Below, in pieces: positions 54,301-64,000 of a stretch of 64,000 nt of DNA; position 1 is the first letter of the stretch, and the number at the start of each line of letters is the position of its first letter. The translations under genes and the position numbers were made by a program. The notes below the pieces were generated by a model. It had not been told where the DNA came from and made no database searches. It saw nothing but the letters and a program-made list of their open reading frames with translations. This DNA is from Asterias amurensis (Eukaryota > Echinodermata > Asteroidea > Forcipulatida > Asteriidae). Where the stretch lies: NCBI RefSeq assembly GCF_032118995.1, contig NC_092648.1:21914450-21978449 (forward strand). Reading direction: 5' to 3'.

Positions 54301-57300
54301 ATGATGTAACCACTAGTGTTCACATCTGGTTATATTGGCTAAATTTAAGGCAGATTAATGCAAACTAAAGAAACTTTTGAAATAGGACATTATGCAGGTT
54401 TACTAACACTATTCATCATTTTATGCAGACTAACTGGTTTATTACAAAGACTGGAATGGGAGGATGCACAAATAGCCTACATGCTCTTCATTAGGTTTGG
54501 ATTTCAAGACAAGAGGGCCAGTACTGGCAGTACTTTAATGTTTTGCTTGAAAAAAAACTCGACCTGTTTTCATCCTTAAACCCAGACTGATGTGGGGTGA
54601 AATGTTAGAATTCCTTCTTCGCTAATCATCGTTCATGCTGTTCTGATTTTATAAAACAACAAGCGCAATAATGAATGAAATATTCCCATGATGACACTAA
54701 TTCAATGCAACTAGGGACCAATTATTCCAATCAGTGAGAAGTATTTTTAGGTTTATTGATTGGCCTGTGTGACAAATGTCATAATAATGATTCCCTTTGT
54801 TTAGAACTCTTTAATCCCACTAAGGTCACGTTGGGAAGAGTACTGAAAACTGAAACACACAATCATTAAAATGCGAGGGTCTCTCTTATGAGGCAGTTCA
54901 ATGCGGGTGACTCCCTGTGAGAAACAGTGAATAACAAAAAGGTGTGTTGTTTTAATTAAACACTGCTTTTGTTTGCTGAATTCTGGAAGTATTATGTATC
55001 ATTTTGCATTCCCATCTTATGCTTCATAATACAATGTACAATTGAAAAGTAATACCTCAAACAAAAACGTTGAATTTGTTTTGTTATAAATGAAGATGAA
55101 CACATTTCAGTGAAACTAATTGATTGTTTGCAAACTATTCACAAATCCAAGGCCACTTTTTACAAAGGGGTGAGATTTGTGTGAAGATGAAGGGGCCATT
55201 GGAACAAACTTGACATATATGACAAGCAAACTGTGATGTAAAATAATTATGGCGATATTATTGAATATTCATTTTGTGATGAATTGTGTCTAACTAAAAA
55301 TGACTTTGAAAATTTAAGCTTACTAGACATAGTAACCTATAAAATGAGAAGTGAAAAACTCAACACAAAAATGGGCGAAAAAGAAAAAGAGGCATAAGAG
55401 AGAGTGAGTCAAAAGTAACTATTTTGTCAGTCTTCTCCTTGTCATTTAAAAGCTGTTCATGAGTGTTCATAGCACAAAAAAAAGAGCATGATATTCTCAG
55501 ACCTTTAAGAAATTGCAAGGTCAATGTGCTTTATATCTCCAGAAATCCTCATGATGTTGCCATATAAATTTGTCAAAACTACGTGCAAATTGTAACTACA
55601 CACACTTCTTGAGACTTGAATTAAGTTTCAAACAGACTTCCGAGGGCTTGAATTTGGGGTAAAATCAACAAGACTTTATCCCAATCGAGCTCAAATTTTC
55701 ACAGGTTTGTTATTTTATGCATATGTTGAGATACACCAAAGTGAGAAGACTGGTCATAAACAATTACCAATTTAGTGTCCAATGTCTTTAAGTCAATATT
55801 TAAACATTTAACTTGTTTCTGATATGACATGAGGTTTAAAACACAAGACTGCTGCATATGATCTGGTCAGGAGTTTACTTGCCCAACACTTGAATCTCGG
55901 GCCTGCAGCCCAGTGTAAAATTGTATCATTGCAATAACAAGAAATTGTAATAAACAAGAAATATAGGCCCTACAACAAATATTACAAATTTAAAGTTCAG
56001 AACTGACAAATTCTCAGCTGGGCATTTCATTATCAAATTGGCTGCAGGTGACGCTTTTAAAACCTCAAAAACATTAACTGATGACAAATTTTTCTGTGGG
56101 TGGGTTTGCCAACACAAGTGTGGAGAAGGCCTTGGGATGGACGCAGAGTCATGTTAACAATATGCAATGAACTTGTCACTTCTAATACGTTTGTTGTGTA
56201 ATCATGCACATGTCAACATAACCTACCGTTGTGTGCCTCACTGGTTTTTAACTCGCCTATAATTGAATGATAATGCAATAGGGCCTGCGTGTGGCTTTTA
56301 CGTTTCATGTACCGGTACATTGAATCTTCTTTGAACTGTATTTTTTAGGTCTTGTTTTAATTAATTTTTTCACTGAATATCTAGGTCTGCCCCAGACACA
56401 AACAATATATACATAGTGCACAATATCTATCAATACAGGGTGTGTCAAAATACTTTGTGTTCAGATGTATCTCGGTGTAATTTTGTTGAACTACAGAGTA
56501 CACTTGAAATGGTTTAATTAAATTTAGAGGGGGGAATCTGCATACCGTATGACACACCTGAAGCAGAATAGTTCTCCTGTATAGGTTTTACAATATGATG
56601 GTGGGTGAGATTGATAAAACATCTTTAGGCATTTCATTATTGGCAGAGGTGGAATGCATCAAAACTGCAGTTACTTGTAAAAGTAGGCAATGAAATGTTT
56701 CATTTGTGTGATTGTACGCGTATCAAAATGACTAATGTCAGGCACCATATGGAAGTAGTAGGGTTCAGTATGGTGAATTTAATGAAATGACGACTCTGTC
56801 CCTTTCTTGTCAGAATTGCAAACACAGTACAGTGTAGTATAACCACATGTCATAAGTCTGGGTCCCAGTCAGAGTCAAAATCAGCATTGAGCAAAATAAC
56901 ATGGTAAAAGTCTTATTCCTTGTCCCTTCAAAATGGTTTATGCAATACTAAATTTCTATTTTATAATCGTTGCAAAAAGTTGCATTGCCCAATTTTTTGA
57001 TGAAAAGCTGAAAACATTCTCGGATGAATTTTGTAGGCATTATTTGTAAGTATTATTACTATTCTATTTTTTGGGATCTTTTCGGAATGAGAAACTTTGT
57101 TTGTGTTAAATGTAGTCTAGGGTGTTTGGTTTTTGTAATTAATTTTTAACCAATTTTGTTAATGTGTTCTTGCAAGCAAAGTATCATAAATCAAGTCTGA
57201 GTGTATAGTCCATAGACTCTTTTTCTAGACATTTATGTGTACATTACATTAGTACATGTATGTACTCAAGAGAAATCTGACCCCAGTCAGATGAACCAAC

Positions 57301-57953
57301 TATAGGTTTACATAGTGTTTTTGCTTTAAAGGGGATACCTGAGTTGTACTGTGTAACTCCACTGTTACAGTTTTTACTTCGGTATCAAACAGTATCCACG
57401 ATTTCCCTTGTTGCGACTCAAAAAATAACAGTTGCTCTTCAAAATTAGCATTCATTGCTCTGTCTAAATATTTTGCTATGCAAAAGTGCCAGACAAATTC
57501 GTACCCTGATCAGACAAAGGAAATAATTATGAATTTTTTACTTGTTTTCATTGCGTTGCTGTTCCATTTCTTCCAATCATTTCCTCCTCACGGAACAAGC
57601 ACTTCCTTGAATTTTCCATGAAGTATTTACATTAAGTTATAAGTTGAAGGTAAAAGATGTTACCGTACAAGTTTTTAAAATATGTTTATTTTACATTTAT
57701 TACATAAAGACATCACTTAAAATAAAGGTATACATTTAGTAATTATCAAAGACCAGGAACCTCACTTGTTTTCCAAACATGCATGCATACCATAACAAAG
57801 CTGTGCAAACTTGGGCTCAAATGGTGGTTGAAGTTGCATGAAAATGCTTTGAGGATTTGCTTGGTAAAAGCCTCTGCTTAGGGAACACTTGGCAAACTTT
57901 AGAAAACAGCAGCCATTGAATCCCTGATAGCTACATTTAAATCAAACAAAATC

Positions 57954-58041
<88 letters not shown>

Positions 58042-61000
58042 GTGATAATAATATTAACCAGATTTTATTTTGCGCTTTTCAAATCCGGAGGACGTCTCAA
58101 AGCGCCTCCAACATTATTACCCCTCGTCACTGGGCCTTCATTCATTGCTTTTTAAAAACCATCTCAGCTCCCTGGGAAGTATGCAGCCTGTGCCACATTA
58201 ATATGCGCTACCCGGCTAAATCAATCGCAAGAACCATCTCTGCCCTCACTGGTACTCATTTACCCCTGGGTGGAGAGAAGCAATCATAGTTAAGTGTCTT
58301 GCTCAGGGACACAAGTGTCACGACCGGGATTCGAACCCACAGAGCTTGAGTTCACTGCTCTTATCCGCTCGGCCACTACACCCTACATCAAGAAATTGTC
58401 ATTTGAAAAGTGTCCTACCTGAAACCAGCTTGTTTTGGAGCAGTCTGGCCTGAAACTTTATCTTTGTAAGGCCATTTTCATTTTGTAAGTACTACCATTG
58501 GAAAAAAAACAGACATGTAAGCCCGTTAGAACCATAGAGTGCTTCTTGCACAAAGGCGACGGGACCGCAAGGAGACACGTGCGGGCCATTATATACGCGC
58601 GTTGAATATGAAACACACGTTGGAGTTTGTGTTTATTGAACGCTACGCGATGCTGTTTTGTTCATCTTTACAAAATGGCCGCACAAACACATGCTGTGGG
58701 ATGCCAGTTTTGTCAACTTAGAAAATGGCCGCCTGCGCACATGCCGGAGCGCGTATATAGGCCAGTGCGCCCTCTAGTTCTTATATATAACTCTATGGTT
58801 AGAACCTATTGAAGGGGGTACCAATGCAAATTACCCGCAGGGCAACAGAATATAGGCTCATGTAGCCGGTGTGTAAACCCAGGCCGGACAAGTTACAAAC
58901 TTCTGGCAATTTTTTTGTAATTGTTAACTTTTTTTTCAAGTCTTTTTCTTCATTAAACCAAATGGATTTGTCTTGAAAATTAATTATTGAAAAATTTGTA
59001 CAGTATGTAATTGATTGATCCTTTTGAAAGTAAATGAACATTAAAATTTAACTGAATTCCATAGACTATAATGGTGTAGCCATTTATAGGATTCTTGCTT
59101 CCGTAGATCTTGGTAACCAAATAGAGATGGTGGATTGGTGGAAAGGTTGATAATTTAATTCTTGCTACTACCCATGTGGGTTAGCAGACGGTGAGAGGGG
59201 ATTGGTGGTTGCATTATAAAGGTGGGTAGGATTTCTGAAACCTATTCTCACTTTTGAGGCTGATGTTGAGCATCAGGTTAGAGAAAACACCTGTTGTTGT
59301 GAATCAGGACTAAAGTCCAGAGCTTTGCATCATATTCTGCATGCACTGGAATGTAGGTTAAATCTATATATTAAGGTATGAATAGGGTTTATAACAGAGT
59401 TTTAGAATCAAACCTAGTGCGTTTTCTCATGTTTAGGATTTATTGTCTACGGTGTAGAGTTGAGAGAATTAAAAATAACATTTAAATCTTTTTACTAACT
59501 TACCCAGTTCCTGCACTTACGCTTTTCACTATTATTACAAAGGAAGGGCGCGCTCGTGCAGTAAATGGGCATTTAAATGAGTTCATGATCTCATGTACAG
59601 CCGGCCACAGGCCTGCTTTGGTCATGACAACACAGTCCCTTCAAAGGGATTTATTTAGTACGACACCAAATGCACAAACTTGAAACTTGAAACTTCTCTG
59701 GTAAATTATTTTACATACATCTGCATTCATCACAATGAGTGGCCAAAAATTTGATCTACAAAACGTGTCAAAGCCCTTTATAAGGAAGCAAATTTTGTTT
59801 TTTCCATACAATGTTCAGAGAATGTACACAGAATGCGCTGAAATTAATTGTCGTCTACATGTAGGTATGATGGTGAAGGCATACCACCTTGGGATGAAGT
59901 AGGATATAGGCACCCAGTCTTGCATCTCAGTGCCAGGTCTTAGACAATTAAAACAACCGGAAATGTTTCTTATCACTCTACACCTTGTAGAAAAACACCT
60001 TCTAGAAAAGTCCAAATTGCTTTGCTACTTTGCATTACAATCAAGTTGCGTTGCTTCAGAAAACCAAAACGTCTTTGTGAATATATGTATGAATACATGT
60101 GTTTTTTCTGACATTAAAATCAATTAGGGCTTATGGTCATTATCTCCTCACGATGTAGAAATATTAATATTTCCACAATGACAGCTTATTGGTATTTCCT
60201 GAATAGTCAGAGAGAGCGAAACACTCACTTCTGCACTAAGGGACTTGTAGTGTTACTGCGCTGACTGTACGCTTTGATTTAGGCTCAATGCTAATTGATT
60301 TCAGGGTCAGAGGTCAAAGTGGATTGACCCTAAGATGCCTTAGTTCCTGTTTAATGACATAGTTCCTCTCCATAACACTTGGTGCAGGATGCTCTCATTA
60401 TTTCACTTGGTTAGTGTTTGAATAGACTTGTGGACAAGTCGTTACATGTCTGCCACGGTGATAGCGCTCCGACAGTCTCTCCCGATACCCTGGTAGTTAT
60501 TTTTGTGAGACTGCTGTCCCCTGCGAGACTCGCGCTGAGCACAGTGATCTCGCGAAAGCAGTTGTCGATCGCAGAGACCTGAATCATTACGCCACCACCA
60601 TGACTCTACTACAACTGTAACAAACCAATAACGACTTGTCCACAAGTCTAGTGATTGATATGAACAGCATACAAGCCTGTAGAGTGTTTGTAAAATGTTT
60701 GAGAAACATTAATTGTCTCGAGCACACCTTCCCAATGATGTTAGGTCTGTATGATTGATGATTAGACCTTAGAGAATGTATTACAAGTCTGGTTTGCCTG
60801 ACAAGTATCCCACTTGTATCCAAACGCCGTAAGAGTTTTCGTATAATACAATGCAAACGCAATCCCTTGTGTTGCAGTATAGCATAAGGGGTAACCTAAC
60901 TGACTTGATGGAAGACCTGTGCCTATTCGTTTTGTCAGGGCAAAATCAGGACCCATAAAGCATCGAGTAGTGTCACAAACTGTTCAACTAAGCAAGTTTC

Positions 61001-63943
61001 TGAGTTTCTGTTGCTATGAGAAGTATAAAAAAATAAATATAAAAAAAAACAGTTTGAAAAAATTCATTTTAATGGGAAAATTAAAAATCAAGACAGCTTT
61101 ACAAAATTAGCCCCTTGTTATACTCCTTAGAATAATATTTCATAATGCAAGGCTGCTTCATCTCTTGGCATAACTTTATGATAATAAATTAAAATTTAAT
61201 ACTTATTATTTAAGTGTTAACTTTGTCATAACATGAGTATGTAATGCACAAAAGGTGTTAAAGGGGATCTTAGCAACCATGAGTGACTCATCAGTTTGTT
61301 TGCAATGAGCGGAAATCAAAGCCACTTAAAATCCCACAATTTAGTGGAATGGAAAACCCCAGTTTGCCTAGCTTCATTACTTGGTTTAATACAGGCACCA
61401 GTGGCAGGGTCATGCAAACTCAGGAAATTGGAGCAGGAAATCCCTTGGAACTGCTCTCAAACAAATTTCCCCCATCAGTCTTCAAGAACCTTTATAGCAG
61501 AGAACGAGAGTCTTGTGCCCTTAGACAAGAAATATGTTAATGGATCCTTTCCTGCTGTTTGTATACAGAAATAGTTACTGGTACTACGAGCAGTGTGCGT
61601 TGTTAAGTCGTGTCAGTGACAGTTCTGTGTTTTGGTTGGACTTTGTATATTTTCTCAATATAAGCAAAGTGGTTGAAATAAAAAAATATGGCGCATGACA
61701 CGTGGGACTTCGGAAGTGGCAGGGACTTGTGGGATACTTCTGAGTTGTATGAGGTGGATTCCATTGAAGGTGAGGTGAGCGTTACCAAGGGAACCAGGCA
61801 GCCACCACCACCTCTCATCAAGTTGGCTCATATGGGCAGAGCTAAAAGACCTAAACCATTTGGTAAATTTCGCAGTAATGCATGCTAATTATATACGGTA
61901 TTATGTTAATTTTTGTTGTCCAATGTCAGAGTGTGTGTAATCAATGAACATATATGCTGCTGGTGAACAATGTTAGCCTACCATGCCCTTTGACCTTCTT
62001 CTGGAAGCTGAATGTTGTACCAAACATTTCCATGGACACTGAGGCAGTTTTCTCTGTTACATGTACATACGTACCTCTCTGGATCATTGCATGTGGTCAT
62101 TGCATGTGTTCATTTAATAGCCAAATCTGAGAGGTGACTCGTACCTCCATTGGTTGATTTGACATGGAATGACATCCCACTTAACTTTGTCCTAGTTGTA
62201 GGCCTATAGAACTTTTTGTGATCCCACATTGAAAATTTCTGCTGCAAAAATAACACAATCAACGTTGCAGAAGTCAAGTTATTCCTATACAGCATTGAGG
62301 AAGCTTTCCTTACTCCATGGTTGGGCCTATTGACCCATTTCAAGTGACGTCATCATCAGAAAAATCTTGCGCCATACTGGTGGGCAATTTCACTGTGTTT
62401 TTATGCTGTGCGTCATGCAGTGAAGTGTGCATTTTAGGCGACGCGGCGTTAATAAACGTAAACCTAACTGCCCACCAACATGGTGAGCGTGGCTTCAGTC
62501 GCCGCGTGTGACGTGCGTGCAAGGGTCAATAGCATGGCTATAGGAATCAAGCTGGTCTGTCACCTCTGTGTTCGAACTTAATGGCGTACCAACCATGTTC
62601 ACGTGCAACATGTAAAAAGCTGCGTAAAACAATACTAGATTGTGGAAGGTCGCGGGTGGGGTTAGATTCCCATGCGGAAAGACTGTGCTTTATATATTAC
62701 AGTTAGACACCAATGCAGGGAAAACCTCAAGTAACTTATAATTTCTTCTTTTTCCAATATGGAGTTGTGTCACACTGTTACAGTGTAGTACCCCTGCTAG
62801 TTACAAGAGTAAAGCTTGTCTTTTATCATCGGGCAAACTAGGTGATGGATTGACTTTAGGAACCTAAATTGCTTTACAGGGGCGCATGAACACCTTTTTT
62901 TAAAGCTTTTTAAACTAAAACCGTGCTTGAATGAAAATATTACTGTTACAGTACAAATCATTTTTAGAGTGACTGTCTAGAAATATTTGGACACTGAGGT
63001 GTCAATTCCATCCCCCATTAAAGACCTGCTTGAACGAAAATGTCAACTTTGCTGAATTCCACTTTAAATGTTTTCGATGAATAAGCAAATCGAGTCATAT
63101 GATGATAAAAAGGTTTCAATTGTGTAAAAAAACAATCATTTTGTATGCCCTTGTCCAGGGCTTTTCTGCGAGATTTGCGAAAAGCCCCGTTACGTAATCA
63201 CTCTCAAAACGTCATAAGTAGATAAAGCCGCTTTGTTGCAGCGTGGATGTATAACAAAGCAAACTCCCACAAATGACGTCAGCGGCATTGTCCTTTGACG
63301 CCCGCTCTCAACGGCAGAAGTGTTTTTAGTTTTTAAAGAAACCTTTAGGTAGGGGCCTGATTTTTTAATCGATAATTACGAAAAGTTCAGAAGTGTACAC
63401 ATATCAAAATTACATTAAAATGGTGAACAAGTGCATTATAAACAAGTAAAAATACCATTTCTGTTGAAAACATTCCGCTCAGGTAGCTGTTTAAGTGTTG
63501 TGTTACTATTTCCAGACTTTGGAAATTCAGGATAACGGTACACGTACAATAAATAAATGCACACCTCCTTTCGACTGATATTCAAAAGCATTCAAATAAA
63601 TCTGAATGATACAGCTTTAAACATGTTCAAGAAGAAGCAGATTATACGTCAGGTGCTGAGAGAATTTGTCCCAATTTTTCTGTTTATGTAAATATACAGA
63701 ACCCTTGCTTTTAACAGAAATAAATACTGAACGCCGCTTTGACCTCATTTCTATTTTCAGAAGAGTTTCTGTATCCTTCTAACCCTGACGTACCAGACTA
63801 TGGCTTTGATCTATACGAGCGTGTTGCAAAGCTGGAGGGACAGGTTAAAGACCAAGAGGATGAGATCACATGTCTTAAGGCGGCACTTGCCGACGTCGTA
63901 AGAAGGTTAACAACAGTAGAAAACTTAAAAAATTCACAAAGAG
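48386..63943 (+). CDS. EML/EMAP microtubule-associated protein, 5' part (continues beyond the window)
   Basis: The upstream isoform uses first coding exon 48386-48428 (MDVNGGSSENCSGL) and splices to 63761-63943 with matching phase. The second exon encodes EEFLYPSNPDVPDYGFDLYE, then a coiled coil VAKLEGQVKDQEDEITCLKA continuing ALADVVRRLTTVE. This is the trimerisation domain typical of EML1-4 proteins, which precedes the basic region, HELP motif and tandem WD40 propellers; those lie beyond the right edge. EMAP was first purified from sea urchin eggs and binds microtubules. The donor at 63944 (gtatgt) leaves phase 1. Which EML paralogue this is cannot be decided from this part. Confidence 0.85.
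48985..49070. repeat. Imperfect hairpin in EML intron 1
   Basis: aaaattgacatctgcgg pairs with ccgcagattgtcaatttt around 48990-49066. A 90-codon reading frame spans it but lacks a donor site in phase and looks fortuitous. Confidence 0.6.
49240..50703. other. EML intron 1, nothing recognised
   Basis: AT-rich unique-looking sequence without exon, RNA gene or clear repeat. A short inverted pair (gtactgaacgtagtc...cagtactagtg region near 49280-49375) is weak. Confidence 0.45.
50704..51081. repeat. MITE family A copy with GGGAAGGTACAC ends
   Basis: Begins tttaaagggaaggtacacgt and ends acatgtaccttccactttaa, inverted over about 18 bp. The ends differ from the usual ggcactggacac while the interior is family A, so this is a subfamily with diverged termini. 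A hairpin gacttctagccagaagtc lies at 50875-50893. Confidence 0.8.
51082..52313. other. EML intron 1, nothing recognised
   Basis: No supportable feature beyond a tandem gttcgtttgttcgtttg run near 51281 and an A run at 52145. Confidence 0.45.
52314..52602. mobile_element. Near-perfect palindromic element of 290 bp
   Basis: Left arm gataagatatagaagagttt through gagttggggtggttctgaaa and cgacgtttcgatcagtatgc is matched by the right arm in full inverse. The centre is a cluster of gaagacgatcaga repeats (52425-52485). The arms are almost without mismatch, so it is young or maintained. Confidence 0.9.
52905..53135 (-). mobile_element. tRNA-derived SINE, minus strand
   Basis: On the minus strand the head reads cacggccgaacagttgagag with gcaccagactc, then a B-box-like gttcaagtccc. 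The tail side has cacccctgtctaaagg. EML intron 1. Confidence 0.65.
53136..55674. other. EML intron 1; one short repeat cluster
   Basis: The words ttggacaccct/ttggacacccagtttt recur about four times between 53683 and 53795, a minor tandem-like cluster. The rest is AT-rich without a recognisable feature. Confidence 0.45.
55675..55795. repeat. MITE family A fragment (right end)
   Basis: tttatcccaatcgagctcaa, tttgttattttatgcatatg and aagtgagaagactggtc, ending accaatttagtgtccaatgtc, are the right-end words of the family. Confidence 0.7.
55796..57952. other. EML intron 1, mostly unrecognised
   Basis: A degenerate MITE family A fragment may lie at 57720-57850 (ggtatacatttagtaattat, caaagaccagg). 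Nothing else is supportable. Confidence 0.4.
57953..58055. repeat. (AAT)n microsatellite
   Basis: About 30 perfect trinucleotide units followed by a few imperfect ones. It abuts the 3' tail of a minus-strand SINE, from whose tail it probably grew. Confidence 0.95.
58056..58388 (-). mobile_element. tRNA-derived SINE (V-SINE-like), minus strand, nearly full length
   Basis: On the minus strand it reads gtagtggccgagcggataag (A-box), gggttcgaatcccggtcgtg (B-box), cttgtgtccctgagcaagac, a body with cagagatggttcttgcg and agggcgctttgagacgtcct-like sequence near the end, then the (ATT)n tail at 57953. It is the best-preserved SINE of the window. Confidence 0.85.
58529..58802. mobile_element. Probable MITE with ACCATAGAGT ends
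   Basis: Left gttagaaccatagagt pairs with right actctatggttagaac. The interior includes gcgcgttgaatatg and a gcgcgtatatag pair. About 270 bp. Confidence 0.55.
58803..60422. other. EML intron 1, nothing recognised
   Basis: AT-rich sequence without exon, RNA gene or repeat that I can support. Confidence 0.45.
60425..60648. mobile_element. 224-bp TA-flanked MITE
   Basis: Terminal inverted repeats gacttgtggacaagtcgtta and taacgacttgtccacaagtc are exact over 20 bp. TA lies on both sides (60423-60424, 60649-60650), the target of Tc1/mariner/pogo-type enzymes. No ORF. Confidence 0.9.
60650..61687. other. Region upstream of the second EML first exon
   Basis: No exon or repeat is visible. The promoter of the downstream isoform should lie near the right end; the sequence just before the ATG (ggttgaaataaaaaaat) is AT-rich and lacks a clear TATA box. 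Confidence 0.4.
61688..61862 (+). CDS. Alternative first coding exon of the EML gene
   Basis: ATG at 61688 opens 58 codons: MAHDTWDFGSGRDLWDTSEL, an acidic stretch, then RQPPPPLIKLAHMGRAKRPK and PF. The donor gtaaat at 61863 leaves one base, exactly as in exon 48386-48428, so both can join 63761-63943. The end is basic and proline-rich, unlike the short neutral start of the upstream isoform. This could change microtubule binding or localisation; that is inference. A read-through stop lies at 61886. Confidence 0.7.
61863..62326. other. EML intron, nothing recognised
   Basis: No supportable feature. A tcattgcatgtg word is tandemly repeated near 62083-62112. Confidence 0.4.
62327..62532. mobile_element. 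Probable MITE with CTATTGACCC ends
   Basis: Left ctattgaccc...gtgacgtc pairs with right gtgacgtgcgtgc...gggtcaatag. The interior has ggtgggcaatttcac against aactgcccaccaac. About 206 bp. Confidence 0.65.
62533..63760. other. EML intron before the coiled-coil exon
   Basis: No exon is supported. A short inverted pair cagggcttttctgcg / cgaaaagcccc lies near 63156-63190. Confidence 0.45.
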
Positions 63944-64000
63944 GTATGTATGCAGGAATCAGTCCGGAGCAGTTGGTCAGAGCACATTGCTGAAGTTTGT

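Overview
The window is animal nuclear DNA, most likely from an echinoderm and probably a sea star. The evidence is spliced protein-coding genes with GT-AG introns, AT-rich introns, tRNA-derived SINEs, a non-LTR retrotransposon tail, and very many short inverted-repeat elements of a kind I associate with asteroid genomes. The phylum assignment is inference from gene content and repeat style. There is no bacterial or viral gene organisation.

Four gene loci can be reconstructed, all on the + strand. (1) About 501-10362: the last exons of a gene I do not recognise. (2) 13356-24515: SLC30A6 (ZnT6), complete in ten exons, 595 aa, with an unusual N-terminal extension. (3) 33728-45512: APMAP, complete in nine exons, 405 aa. 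Its last intron holds a complete intronless rhodopsin-type GPCR (43955-44923) in the same orientation. (4) 48386 to beyond the right edge: the 5' end of an EML/EMAP microtubule-associated protein gene, with two alternative first coding exons (48386-48428 and 61688-61862) that both splice in phase to the trimerisation coiled-coil exon (63761-63943).

The rest is mobile and repetitive DNA. 1292-7540 holds three tandem copies of a repeat unit, each carrying a 30-bp minisatellite array (about 18, 18 and 100 units) flanked by LTR-like direct repeats. The array is open in four of six frames and creates spurious ORFs of up to 681 codons. 12391-12934, 13690-14710 and 14872-16350 are foldback elements, the latter two inside SLC30A6 intron 1 and followed by a CR1-like retrotransposon tail. 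26293-31785 is a 5.5-kb inverted-repeat complex containing a near-perfect 576-bp tandem duplication, arrays of a 39-42-bp unit, and two copies of an ~830-bp TA-flanked MITE. Smaller palindromic MITEs and tRNA-derived SINEs are scattered through the introns.

The four genes share no pathway: ZnT6 is the zinc-secretory-pathway partner of ZnT5, APMAP is a membrane-bound beta-propeller protein, the GPCR is an orphan receptor and EML binds microtubules. The most notable points are the higher-order minisatellite, the nested GPCR, the EML dual starts, the ZnT6 extension with a possible tail-anchored read-through product, and a GGC-GAA-GCC-type hairpin core shared by otherwise unrelated foldback elements. 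All exon calls rest on reading frame, splice dinucleotides, phase matching and remembered family sequences; no alignment was run.
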